Origin: Verrucomicrobiota bacterium
GTDB taxonomy: Bacteria > Verrucomicrobiota > Verrucomicrobiae > Limisphaerales > UBA11358
DNA length: 64,000 bases
Assembly: GCA_014860005.1 (NCBI GenBank)
Contig: JACZKP010000078.1
Location: 1 to 64,000 of the forward strand
Direction of reading: 5' to 3'
Shown here: one piece after another, positions 26,914 through 35,676 of the stretch
Layout of the letters: every line of letters starts with the position of its first letter
How positions within the stretch are numbered: position 1 is the first letter of the stretch
Notes under the pieces: model-generated
Seen by the model: only the letters and a program-made list of their open reading frames with translations
Told to the model about the DNA's origin: nothing
Database searches by the model: none
Position numbers and translations under genes: made by a program

Positions 26914-29235
26914 ATGACAAACATTCGCTGCTTAGGGAGTATCGTTGCCGGACTGGTTTCGGGATGGGCGCTCACAGCCGCCGCCAGTGCGCCGGACGCC
27001 GCGACGGTCCATGCCTGGTTCAAAGGCGATCAAGGACTCGCCGTTGCCGCCGACCAGTATTTCATCACCGCATGGACCAATCTGGGCACTGCCGGCACCA
27101 ACGCGACCGCCACACAAGCGTTGCGAAATTTGAACCGCCTCACCCGCTCACCGCAGAAACTGTATTTGCTCACCGCCGCCGGGAGTAACACGGCAGCCAT
27201 CCGCTTCAGTGGTACCGACGGCATTTGGTCCGCCAAAGCGGATTTCGGCATCATTGCCACCAACCGCACGCTGGTCTTTTGCGCCCGAATTCTCAGCGCC
27301 GCCGACTTGGGATTCTTGTTCGACGCCACTTCATTCACGCCCGGCTTGATGCGGGCGCAGGTGAGGACTGGTTACTGGCACGTCGGCGCGTCGGGCGGCA
27401 CGGGCACCAGTTACGGCCCGACCTTGGGCATTCCAACCACCACCGTCACCACGAACGAATGGCAGATTCATACATTCATCGCGGTAACGAACGGCGGCGT
27501 GGCGAAGTTCCAGCATTTCATCAACAGCACACAAGTCGGCGACGTGCCGGTGGCCACGAACGGTTCACTCAGCGGGTTGATGATTGGCGCGAATGTGGCG
27601 CAACAGTTCGGCATTCAGGCTGACGTGGCGGAAGTGCTGGTGTTTGATCGCGCGCTGGACGTTACCGCGCGCACGAGCGTCGAGAGTTATCTCTCCAACA
27701 AATGGGCGGGCGTGGTTGAGGACCCGGACGCGCCGCCGCCACCTTTGCAGGATTTCGTGCCGGTGTTCGTCGCCGGTGAATCGGGCTACAATTGCTTCCG
27801 CATTCCGGCGCTGGTTACGACCACGAACGGCACGGTCATCGCCGTGGCCGATGGCCGCCTCTCCGGCTGCGGCGACATTCCGAATCCCCTCGACCTCGTC
27901 GCGAAGCGCAGTTTCGACAACGGCAAAACCTGGGGGCCGCTGCAAATTATCGCCAACTACGGCAGCGATCCAAACGACCGGGACACGTATCCGCGGAACG
28001 GACTGACCAACATCGCGCGCGTGGCGGGCGGCGACGCGGCACTTCTGCTGGACCGCACCAATGGCCGCGTGTGGGTGCTTTACGACAACGGCGCTTCCGC
28101 CAGCGGCAAACCGTATAACCGGGTCATCAAACTGGAAATGCGCTACAGCGACGACGACGGCGCAACGTGGTCGCCGGGCATTGACATCGAGGCGCTGAAC
28201 CCGGGATTGCGGCCGGCGGGAGCGGAATTCCTCGCCGGCCCGGGGAACGGCATCCAGCTGGAACGCGGGCCGCACGCGGGCCGGTTGATCTTTCCCGCCT
28301 ATATGCACGGAAGCGGTGGATTCGCGACCTTGATTTACAGCGATGATCATGGGCAGACCTGGCAATTGGGCGGCAACGCGGGCACCGGTGGCGGCGAGAT
28401 TCAAATTGCCGAGACTGCGGGGGACGGGCTCATCGCCAGCATGCGCGATAATGGGTTTCCGGGCAGTGGCGTGCGCTGGTTTAATCGCAGCCCGGACGGC
28501 GGCCAAACGTGGGGCACGCCTTACACGCAGACCGCCCAACAATCGGCAATTCCCGATCCGGGATGTCAGGGCAACATCTTCCGCCTGACCACCACGAACG
28601 ACAGCAACGCCAGCCGCCTGATTCACGCCAACGCGGCGCATGCCTCTTCGCGTGTGAACATGATGCTGCGGCTAAGCTACGACGAAGGCCAGACGTGGCC
28701 GGTGAGCCATCTGGTCTATGCCGGCGGCGCGGCCTATTCCTCCGTGACGCGGCTCGCCACCGGTGACGTGGGGTTGTTTTTTGAGAAGGACCCCTACGGC
28801 AGTTTATACTTCACCCGCCGGTCGGTTGCCCAAATTACTGACGGCAACGATTCGCTTCCGCCTTATACCGCGTGGGCGGGCGAACGATTTAGCCCGGCGC
28901 AATTGATGAATCCAGCCCTCTCGGGACCGGAGGCTGATCCCGATGGTGACGGCTTCGACAATCACGCGGAGTTTGTCGCCGGCACCGATCCACTGGACGC
29001 GGAAAGCTTTCCCAAACTGAAATTACGGTCCGCCGGCACCAACGCGCCGCGTCTCAGCTTCACGGTTGCGTCCAACAAGAGTTACACGGTGCAGTTCCGC
29101 GACGCGCTCGACGCGGGATCGTGGGAACGTTACTCGGACATTGCGGCCCGGCCGACCGATTCACTGATGGAGATTCCGGTCAGGGCGACGAACGCCGCAG
29201 GATTCTTTCGCCTCGCCACCCCGCAATTACCGTGA
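26914..29235 (+). CDS. Exported exo-alpha-sialidase with N-terminal LamG-like domain
   Basis: From ATG 26914 the protein has 773 residues (ATG 26899 is an alternative). It has a signal peptide, then a concanavalin-like domain (about 30-260, VHAWFKGDQGLAV). The sialidase propeller starts at the FRIP motif, CFRIPALVTTTNGTVIAVAD (about 294-313), with five Asp-boxes: SFDNGKTWGPL, SDDDGATWSPG, SDDHGQTWQLG, SPDGGQTWGTP and SYDEGQTWPVS. It would release terminal sialic acid from glycoconjugates outside the cell. A C-terminal module has the Ca-type loop DPDGDGFDN at about 675. The stop overlaps the start of the epimerase gene. Confidence 0.93.
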   Translation: MTNIRCLGSIVAGLVSGWALTAAASAPDAATVHAWFKGDQGLAVAADQYFITAWTNLGTAGTNATATQALRNLNRLTRSPQKLYLLTAAGSNTAAIRFSGTDGIWSAKADFGIIATNRTLVFCARILSAADLGFLFDATSFTPGLMRAQVRTGYWHVGASGGTGTSYGPTLGIPTTTVTTNEWQIHTFIAVTNGGVAKFQHFINSTQVGDVPVATNGSLSGLMIGANVAQQFGIQADVAEVLVFDRALDVTARTSVESYLSNKWAGVVEDPDAPPPPLQDFVPVFVAGESGYNCFRIPALVTTTNGTVIAVADGRLSGCGDIPNPLDLVAKRSFDNGKTWGPLQIIANYGSDPNDRDTYPRNGLTNIARVAGGDAALLLDRTNGRVWVLYDNGASASGKPYNRVIKLEMRYSDDDGATWSPGIDIEALNPGLRPAGAEFLAGPGNGIQLERGPHAGRLIFPAYMHGSGGFATLIYSDDHGQTWQLGGNAGTGGGEIQIAETAGDGLIASMRDNGFPGSGVRWFNRSPDGGQTWGTPYTQTAQQSAIPDPGCQGNIFRLTTTNDSNASRLIHANAAHASSRVNMMLRLSYDEGQTWPVSHLVYAGGAAYSSVTRLATGDVGLFFEKDPYGSLYFTRRSVAQITDGNDSLPPYTAWAGERFSPAQLMNPALSGPEADPDGDGFDNHAEFVAGTDPLDAESFPKLKLRSAGTNAPRLSFTVASNKSYTVQFRDALDAGSWERYSDIAARPTDSLMEIPVRATNAAGFFRLATPQLP

Positions 29236-30419
29236 GTGAGACGCTCAATCAACTGGCTGGTGTTTATCGCGCCGCGCTGCTGGAGGATGTAGTTCCGTTC
29301 TGGCTGCGGCATGGCATGGACCGCGAACACGGCGGCATCATCACGTCGCTCGACCGCGATGGCTCGATTCTTGACACGGACAAGTCAGTTTGGGTTCAAG
29401 GCCGCGCGGCTTGGATGTTTGCCACGCTCTACAACACGGTCGAACGGCGACCGGGATGGCTGGACGCGGCCCGCAGTTGCATCGAGTTCAGCCGCAAGCA
29501 CTGCTTCGCGCCGGAGGGGAAAATGTATTTTACCGTCACGCGAGACGGAAAACCGCTGCGGATGCGGCGCTACGTTTTCAGCGAAAGCTTTGCTGCCATT
29601 GCCAACGCCGCTTATGCCAAGGCCACGGGCGACGACCGCTCGGCGGACGACGCGGTGAAGATTTTCGCGACGTATCTGCGGTACAGTTTCACGCCCGGTG
29701 TCATGGCGCCAAAGTTTGAGACCACCCGGCCCACGCAAAGCATCGGCCCGCACATGATCGGCATCGTTACGGCGCAGGAATTACGGGCCAACCTGGGCGA
29801 CGTCACGGTCGCCAGTCGCACCTGCACGGAATGGATTGATCACAGTATCGCCGCCATCGAATGCGATTTCGTGAAGCCGGAGCAGGAAGCGGTGATGGAA
29901 ACCGTGGGCGCCAACGGTGAAATCCTTGACCACTTCGACGGACGCACGCTGAATCCCGGGCACGCCATCGAAGCTGCGTGGTTCATCATGCACGAAGGGA
30001 GATTGCGTGGTGACCTACGATTGATCCGCCTCGGCCTGACCATGCTCGACTGGATGTGGCGGCGCGGCTGGGATGACGAGCATGGGGGGCTGTTTTATTT
30101 TCGCGATCTGCGCGGGCTGCCGGTGCAGGAGTACTGGCACGACATGAAATTCTGGTGGCCGCACAACGAAGCCATCATCGCCACGCTGCTGGCCTGGCAA
30201 CTCACCGGCGATGCCAGATACGCGCGCTGGCATCAGCAGGTTCATGACTGGAGTTTCAAGTATTTTGCGGACCCAAAATTCGGCGAATGGTACGGCTATC
30301 TGCATCGTGACGGCCGCATCTCGGTTCGGCTGAAGGGAAACCTCTGGAAAGGCCCTTTTCATCTGCCGCGGATGCTCTGGTATTGCTGGCGGCTCTGTGA
30401 AGAGCAGCAAACCAAATGA
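29232..30419 (+). CDS. N-acylglucosamine 2-epimerase (AGE/RenBP family)
   Basis: The start GTG 29232 overlaps the sialidase stop as GTGA, so the genes are translationally coupled; a longer frame starting upstream would lie inside the sialidase gene. The 395-residue protein is an alpha/alpha-toroid: FWLRHGMDREHGGIITSLDR, WVQGRAAWMFATLYN, IGPHMIGI, and the RenBP-type motif WWPHNEAIIATLLAW. It would interconvert ManNAc and GlcNAc, the step after sialic acid lyase in sialic acid use. No lyase gene is visible in the window, so it must lie elsewhere or the enzyme has another sugar substrate. Confidence 0.92.
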   Translation: MSETLNQLAGVYRAALLEDVVPFWLRHGMDREHGGIITSLDRDGSILDTDKSVWVQGRAAWMFATLYNTVERRPGWLDAARSCIEFSRKHCFAPEGKMYFTVTRDGKPLRMRRYVFSESFAAIANAAYAKATGDDRSADDAVKIFATYLRYSFTPGVMAPKFETTRPTQSIGPHMIGIVTAQELRANLGDVTVASRTCTEWIDHSIAAIECDFVKPEQEAVMETVGANGEILDHFDGRTLNPGHAIEAAWFIMHEGRLRGDLRLIRLGLTMLDWMWRRGWDDEHGGLFYFRDLRGLPVQEYWHDMKFWWPHNEAIIATLLAWQLTGDARYARWHQQVHDWSFKYFADPKFGEWYGYLHRDGRISVRLKGNLWKGPFHLPRMLWYCWRLCEEQQTK

Positions 30420-30601
30420 GGCTACCGGGAATTCAATCCGCCCACGCGCCACGTAGTTCGCAGTGGACCCAGCATTTGTGACCGGGATTCACATTTATGG
30501 CTTTTCACGCACTGGATTCGGCAGGTCCCGCAGTTGAATGGACGCAACTGCCACCCCTGCCTGCCCCCGCGAAGAACCAAGTGGTAACTGGTTGGCCAGT
30601 T

Positions 30602-30844
30602 TCAGGCGCGACGGGTTGGCGATCCGCTTTCAAGGAAATCCTGGAACAGCAGCGCGCACAACCACGCACGGACATTGGCCGGAAGGGGCCGTCCCCGGTT
30701 CTGACGGAACGCCCGCTTGAAGGTGCGCTGGGTCAGCAGCATCGCCTGCCCCGGGCTGCCGCAAAGTTGCGCGGCGAACTGAAACAAAGGTTTGTAGTAG
30801 CGTTCAACAAGCTTCTCGATTCGGGTAGGATTGGCTGATTTCAT
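30602..30844 (-). CDS. Mini protein resembling sigma-70 region 2
   Basis: The 80-residue protein reads as a free-standing sigma region 2: RIEKLVERYYKPLFQFAAQL, CGSPGQAMLLTQRTFKRAFR, then VRAWLCALLFQDFLE. This matches the helices of ECF sigma factors that contact core polymerase and the -10 element. Region 4 is absent and the frame ends soon after region 2. It could be a truncated sigma gene or a real small regulator; I have seen similar short proteins in Verrucomicrobiota but cannot verify this here. It stands alone after the sialidase-epimerase pair. Confidence 0.5.
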   Translation of the reverse strand: MKSANPTRIEKLVERYYKPLFQFAAQLCGSPGQAMLLTQRTFKRAFRQNRGRPLPANVRAWLCALLFQDFLESGSPTRRA

Positions 30845-31025
30845 GGCCGCTGATTAGCTAACCTCGTGCCAGTTGGGCGTGACCCACATATATGGCGAGG
30901 CAATGAATGCATAGTTCTCACGGCAGTCCGTCCATTTGGAACTTGAGTTTGCCCATGCTGACCTCAAATTCTGCAATCCATGTGTTCACCCCAACAACCA
31001 CGGCCATGTCAACCGTTACGTGAAT

Positions 31026-31559
31026 ATGCTTCCCGATAAATTTTCCGCGGCAGTGCCCGCCCACTCACCCGCGTACTGGATCAAGACATTGTCCATCACC
31101 GGTGGACCACTGGTGGAAGGCAATTTCCGGGTCGCGATTACCTTTTTCCTCCAATACTACCGGGACATCAACATCCGCACCAAACTGGCATCCTTGTTCC
31201 AAGGAATTGACTGGCATCAACCGGTGATGCTCAGGTCTTGCGCACCGCCAGCGCGCGTGGCGGCATTCCGTCAGGTGGGGGATGAGATGAATCTAAGCCC
31301 GCCGATGTTCTTCACCAAGCCGGGCACCTCACCTCGCGCGTTGGGTGTCGTCGCGGCTGGTCGCGTCTTCTGCGAATACGAGTTCGCGGTGATGACGCAA
31401 GTGCTTGAATCGCGAGTCGCCAGCTTTGTCTGGACGCGCCAGAAGCACGATTGGCAGGAGGAAACCCGGCCACTCCATTACTTGGGCACGCAATACATCG
31501 TTCCCTGCCCATGGAAAAACCTGCGCTTCGTGCGCGCCGGCAGCCGCGTCCAGTCTTGA
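31026..31559 (+). CDS. Hypothetical protein
   Basis: The frame is open from 30936, but ATG 31026 is the first good start (177 residues). Composition is protein-like throughout: PAYWIKTLSITGGPLVEGNF, VAITFFLQYYRDINIRTKL, VFCEYEFAVMTQVLESRVAS, ending TQYIVPCPWKNLRFVRAGS. There is no signal peptide, transmembrane segment or known motif. It is convergent with the ferritin-like gene. I do not recognise it; a spurious frame is possible. Confidence 0.45.
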   Translation: MLPDKFSAAVPAHSPAYWIKTLSITGGPLVEGNFRVAITFFLQYYRDINIRTKLASLFQGIDWHQPVMLRSCAPPARVAAFRQVGDEMNLSPPMFFTKPGTSPRALGVVAAGRVFCEYEFAVMTQVLESRVASFVWTRQKHDWQEETRPLHYLGTQYIVPCPWKNLRFVRAGSRVQS

Positions 31560-31644
31560 AGACGCTGGTTGCGGCAATCGGATTTGGATTCGGCAGATGC
31601 CCTCCGCTCGGTTGCAGCCTGAAGGGCCACGCTGCCGGTCAGAT

Positions 31645-33069
31645 TCAGGCTGAACCCGTGAGTGATTTCAAGTCCGCCCGCACGGTTTGATAAGTGATGT
31701 TGTAGGCCAGGACTTCGGGATCAGGTTCGATGCCCCAGTGCCGGCAGGCGTCCTGATAGACCTCTGGCCACCAGTTGCGGTGTTGCGTGAGTCCCTGCGT
31801 GCGCCAGTCTTCCCAGTTCAGTAGCACCCGTGACCAGCATTCGTCGCCGTATTTGACGGCTTCCTGCGCGTTTCTGAACTCCTTCAAATACCAGTCGCGC
31901 CCGATGCGCGCGTGCAGAACTTCGTCCGCCCAATCGTAATCCTGAAACAGCGCCGCCAGCGGATTATGCGAGGCGAGGGCAACTTCCCACTCGAAGCGTT
32001 TACCGCTCTTGGGCATCAACCCCTGCTCGATGAAGTAGAGCACCGCGTGGCGTTCAATGGGCTTGAGCTGCGTGTTCAGCGCGAGGGCCCAAGTGTGGTT
32101 GATCATCACTTTCTTCGGCCAGTCAATCCCGAGTTGCGCGAAGCCGACTTCCCCCATCATTGCGTGGCGGGCCTCATCCCAAAGCTGTCGTGTCATGTCC
32201 CGGTAATAGCTCCAGGGTTTGTCCGGTGTCTCCGTGATGATGCTGGCCATCATTTCCGGAACGTCCACTTCGCGCAGACGTTTGTAAAACATCATCAGTG
32301 TTTTCGGCTCCGGGGCGAATTTCTCGTCATAAAGAAACACCTCGGCATTCACGCCCATATTGAACGGATCGGGGAAACGTTCGTCGCGCTTGGGGACGCC
32401 GTCGTAGTGATATGGCTGTGTCGAGTGAAGTCGTGCGGGACTGCTGCCGCTAAGGATTTTGGTTCCGTCCATGCCGCCTGCCGCGGCCAGCGCCGAGTCC
32501 AACAACGCGAGCCACGGCTGCATGCGCTCACGGCTCGGCGTATCCACAATGGATGCCAGACATTGCGCGCCGAATTCGAGCATGTCTTCAATCTCCAACA
32601 GCGCGAACCGGCAGAGCCGGACGGACGGCGCATCCGCCAACGGATTGGTGTCGGCCTGGTGTCGCTTCAACGCGGCCTTGAGGGCGGGCAACGCTTTTTC
32701 ATAAATGCCGAACAGCAATTCCTCCGTCGTCGGTGCGCTGAGAATTTCGTCGAAAAAAATCTCCAGATTCGGATCGGGCACTTGATCCAGCCCCAACGGC
32801 GGTTCGCGCATTTCGCCGACGCGCTGGCGCAGAGCAGAAACGTGTTCCGCGCAGTAATGGGCGTGCAGGCTGAAGGCCATCTTCAGCTCATAAACCGGCT
32901 CGGCCGTCAGGCGCGCGGTAAAGATCTGGTGCAGCCGCTTGAACGCGTAGTGATGGCGCTTGAGCCGGCGCACGGATTCTTCGACGGACAGTCCGGGCTT
33001 CATGGCGTCAGCCAGCGAACCGAGGCCGGCCAACGGGGGCAGATTGCGATAGGATTGGGCAGTGTTCAT
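31645..33069 (-). CDS. Ferritin-like diiron-type helical protein
   Basis: The 474-residue, mostly helical protein has several Glu/His pairs typical of ferritin-like diiron sites: ELKMAFSLHAHYCAEH (about 60-75), LEIEDMLEFG, WDEARHAMMGEVGF (ExxH) and WADEVLHARIGRDWY (ExxH). This four-helix arrangement suggests a diiron oxidase or hydroxylase, as in the MiaE/ferritin-like group. Function is unknown. It is divergent from the Sel1 gene, with about 180 bp in between. Confidence 0.78.
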   Translation of the reverse strand: MNTAQSYRNLPPLAGLGSLADAMKPGLSVEESVRRLKRHHYAFKRLHQIFTARLTAEPVYELKMAFSLHAHYCAEHVSALRQRVGEMREPPLGLDQVPDPNLEIFFDEILSAPTTEELLFGIYEKALPALKAALKRHQADTNPLADAPSVRLCRFALLEIEDMLEFGAQCLASIVDTPSRERMQPWLALLDSALAAAGGMDGTKILSGSSPARLHSTQPYHYDGVPKRDERFPDPFNMGVNAEVFLYDEKFAPEPKTLMMFYKRLREVDVPEMMASIITETPDKPWSYYRDMTRQLWDEARHAMMGEVGFAQLGIDWPKKVMINHTWALALNTQLKPIERHAVLYFIEQGLMPKSGKRFEWEVALASHNPLAALFQDYDWADEVLHARIGRDWYLKEFRNAQEAVKYGDECWSRVLLNWEDWRTQGLTQHRNWWPEVYQDACRHWGIEPDPEVLAYNITYQTVRADLKSLTGSA

Positions 33070-33249
33070 AGCGTATCAGGCTGTGGCCTCATGCTAACAC
33101 CAGTGCGGAGAAGTTCGACAGGAATTTGTGACGCGCGACGTTGAGCGTTGAAACGCAACTTGAATTCCACGGACTTGACCTTATTCTCTGCATCGGAGCG
33201 GCGGCGAACGTGCGGCCGCGCCAACAGAATTTCACCGCCAGCGCATCGC

Positions 33250-33957
33250 ATGAGCAACAATCGCCGGACATGGCAGTCGTTTGAGGAAATGCACAAGGCC
33301 GCCGTGGCGGGTGACCCGCAGGCCCAATCGTACCTCGGCGTCTGTTATCAGACCGGCCAAGGCACCAAGCAGGATTATCAGGAGGCGGTTAGATGGTTTC
33401 GTCGCGCCGCCGAACAGAATGATCCGGTGGCCCAATGCTACCTGGGCTTTTGCTTTCTGGCTGGCCAGGGTGTGCCGCAGGAGTTTGGCGAGGCTGCCAA
33501 GTGGTTTCGTGAGGCAGCCGAACAAGGCGATCCTGCAGCGCAGTTCAATCTCGGCATGCTTTACGAAACCGGCCAGGGAGTGCCGCAGAACTACGCCGAG
33601 GCGGTCAAGTGGTATCACTCCGCCGCCGAAGCCGGTGAACCGCAGGCGCAGTTCAACCTCGGCGTGTTTTACGAACAGGGTCAGGTGGTTCCGCAGAACT
33701 TCACCGAGGCGGCGAACTGGTATCGGCGTGCTGCCGAACAGGAAGTTGCTCCCGCCCAGTGCAACCTGGGATTGTGCTACCAGACCGGGCGCGGCGTGCC
33801 GCAGGACACCCAGCAGGCGGTCCGGTGGTTTATCCGCGCCGCGCGTCAGGGTGACAAGACCGCGCAACATAACCTGGGTGTTCACTATGCCTCGGTTGAA
33901 GCCGTGCAGGAAATTACCAGTCAGGTCGAGCCGACGCCGGACCCGGAAAATTCCTGA
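33250..33957 (+). CDS. Sel1-repeat (TPR-like) protein
   Basis: ATG 33250 is chosen; the 34 codons upstream do not look like a Sel1 N-terminus. The 235-residue protein contains about six Sel1 repeats of 36 residues, each with the pattern AxxxLGxxYxxGxGVxQxxxEAxxWFxxAAEQ, for example LGVCYQTGQGTKQDYQEAVR and LGMLYETGQGVPQNYAEAVK. No signal peptide is seen, so it is probably cytoplasmic. These solenoids bind partner proteins; the partner is not known. The C-terminal 35 residues are a short acidic tail. Confidence 0.9.
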   Translation: MSNNRRTWQSFEEMHKAAVAGDPQAQSYLGVCYQTGQGTKQDYQEAVRWFRRAAEQNDPVAQCYLGFCFLAGQGVPQEFGEAAKWFREAAEQGDPAAQFNLGMLYETGQGVPQNYAEAVKWYHSAAEAGEPQAQFNLGVFYEQGQVVPQNFTEAANWYRRAAEQEVAPAQCNLGLCYQTGRGVPQDTQQAVRWFIRAARQGDKTAQHNLGVHYASVEAVQEITSQVEPTPDPENS

Positions 33958-34010
33958 AGCGCGAGCCGGCATCAAGGACTTCTGGCACCGGCAATTCCCA
34001 CCTCACGCGC

Positions 34011-34024
34011 CGGACTGAAGTCCG
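34011..34024. repeat. Short GGAC/GTCC palindrome after the Sel1 gene
   Basis: CGGACT-GA-AGTCCG is a perfect palindrome in the 130-bp gap between the Sel1 and nucleoside transporter genes. Its core resembles those at 9469 and 37530. It could be part of a terminator, but no T-tract follows. Confidence 0.4.
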
Positions 34025-34087
34025 CAGTGACACCTTCCGCCCACTCAACCCTCGACTCGAATTCGCCGCCTCGCTACCGTCCGCACC

Positions 34088-35332
34088 ATGCAACTCAAGG
34101 TCGTCAGCCTGCTGGGGTTGGTCGTGTTTATTGGACTTGCGTGGTCGCTGTCGTATCACCGCAAGTGCTTTCCCTGGCGCACCGTCCTCAGCGGCCTGGC
34201 CCTGCAATTGGGTTTCGCCCTGCTGATCCTTAAGACCGAGCCTGGCCGCGACTTGTTCGCCTTCGCGCAAATGGCCGCCCAGAAGCTCATCGAAGTCTCC
34301 ATCGAAGGCGCGAAGATGGTGTTTGGCCCGCTCGCTAACGAGGTGCTCCTGACCGAGAAGTTGGGACCGGGCAACGCCTTCATTTTCGTTGTGACCGTGT
34401 CGGCCACGATCATTGTCGTCTCCGCCATTTCCGCATTGCTCTACCACTGGGGAGTGCTGCAACTCATCGTGCGCGGTGTGGCCTGGGTCATGCAGCGCGT
34501 GATGGGAACCAGCGGCAGCGAAAGCCTCGCCGCAGCCGCGAACATTTTCATGGGCCAGACTGAAGCGCCGCTGGTGGTGCGTCCCTATTTGGCGCGCATG
34601 ACCCAAAGCGAAATCATGGCGCTGATGACCGGCGGCATGGCGACCATTGCGGGTGGCGTGCTCGCGGCTTATGTGTCGTTCGGCATGGACGCCGGACATT
34701 TGCTCACCGCGTCAGTGATGAGCGCCCCGGCGGCGCTGGTCATGGCCAAGATTCTCCTGCCGGAAACCGAAAAAAGCGAAACGGCCGCAGGCGCCTCCGC
34801 CAAGGTGGAGCGGGAGACGGCGAACGGTCTGGACGCGCTTTGCCATGGTGCGAGTGAGGGCATGAAACTTTCGCTCAACGTCATGGCGATGTTGATCGCC
34901 TTCGTCGCCGTCGTGGCGCTCGCGAATTTCCTGATCGCCTGGCCGCAACGCAGCTTGGGCGTGGTGGACCCGATCACCCTGGAACGACTGGTCGGCTGGA
35001 TCAATGCGCCGTTCGCCTGGCTGCTCGGGGTGCCGGGCAAGGATTGCCTGGCGGTCGGCCAGGTGCTGGGCGAGCGCATCGTGCTCAATGAATTCATCGG
35101 CTATTTCACGCTCAAGGATTTGAAGGAAACCCTCGATCCGCGCAGCTTCACTATTGCCACGTACGCGCTCTGTGGGTTTGCCAATTTTGCCAGCATCGCC
35201 ATTCAAATCGGCGGCATCGGTTCGCTCGTGCCCAGCCGGCGGGGCGATCTGGCGAAGCTCGGCCTCCGCGCCATGCTGGGCGGATTGCTCGCGAGTTATT
35301 TGACCGCCACGATTGCGGGGTTGCTCCTGTGA
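34088..35332 (+). CDS. nupC: Concentrative nucleoside transporter (NupC/CNT family)
   Basis: The 414-residue membrane protein has about eight to ten hydrophobic helices. The nucleoside-binding core is recognisable: NIFMGQTEAPLVVRPYL (about 155-170), MTGGMATIAGGVLAAYVSFG, GERIVLNEFIGYFTL and ALCGFANFASIAIQIGGIGS. CNT transporters bring nucleosides in with H+ or Na+. The name nupC is used in the family sense; the coupling ion is not determinable here. It is the only gene of nucleoside use in the window. Confidence 0.92.
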   Translation: MQLKVVSLLGLVVFIGLAWSLSYHRKCFPWRTVLSGLALQLGFALLILKTEPGRDLFAFAQMAAQKLIEVSIEGAKMVFGPLANEVLLTEKLGPGNAFIFVVTVSATIIVVSAISALLYHWGVLQLIVRGVAWVMQRVMGTSGSESLAAAANIFMGQTEAPLVVRPYLARMTQSEIMALMTGGMATIAGGVLAAYVSFGMDAGHLLTASVMSAPAALVMAKILLPETEKSETAAGASAKVERETANGLDALCHGASEGMKLSLNVMAMLIAFVAVVALANFLIAWPQRSLGVVDPITLERLVGWINAPFAWLLGVPGKDCLAVGQVLGERIVLNEFIGYFTLKDLKETLDPRSFTIATYALCGFANFASIAIQIGGIGSLVPSRRGDLAKLGLRAMLGGLLASYLTATIAGLLL

Positions 35333-35397
35333 CCCGCACCGGTGTCATCGGTCGCATCGTCCAACTGCCATAGCCAAAGGGCTTCGTGTTCCTGGTG

Positions 35398-35588
35398 AAC
35401 CCGAACTCCGAAGATGGCAATTGGTGGCTGCGACGCCCCGTCGCAGAATTGTGCCGCCGACGCCCTCGTCGCCAGTTGAGTGGCAGTTTTCCGGGGTTGT
35501 CCGAAGCAATGCGACGCGGGCGTCGCAACCACTCTGTGGCGACGGGGCGTCGCCGCTACGCGCGCAGGACTGCTTCGGAATTTGGGTT
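35398..35588. repeat. Compound palindromic repeat cluster (four hairpin units inside an outer inverted repeat)
   Basis: This fills most of the 344-bp gap after nupC. Four palindromes occur: TGCGACG/CGTCGCA-type at 35429-35445, CGACG-CCCT-CGTCG at 35458-35471, TGCGACG-CGGG-CGTCGCA at 35510-35527 and GGCGACG-GGG-CGTCGCC at 35538-35554. The whole is bounded by AACCCGAACTCCGAAG (35398-35413) and the inverted copy CTTCGGAATTTGGGTT (35573-35588). The complement of the last unit begins GTAGCGGCGACG, close to the GTAGCAGCGGACG end of the element in the dus gene. Confidence 0.7.
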
Positions 35589-35619
35589 GAAACCAACCTC
35601 TTGGCCGAGTTTTCAAATG

Positions 35620-35649
35620 AAAAAAAGGCGCAGCATGGGGCTGCGCCTT
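35620..35649 (-). terminator. Rho-independent terminator of the PEP-CTERM gene
   Basis: On the minus strand AAGGCGCAGC (35649-35640) and its complement (35634-35625) form a 10-bp stem with a 5-base loop, followed by T7 in total, 27 bp after the stop codon at 35677. Confidence 0.85.
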
Positions 35650-35676
35650 TGGGGAAAAACAAGCATTAACGGCGAA

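Noticed and set aside
27565..28641. A 358-codon minus-strand open frame
   Set aside because: It is opposite the sialidase Asp-box region and has no protein-like features.
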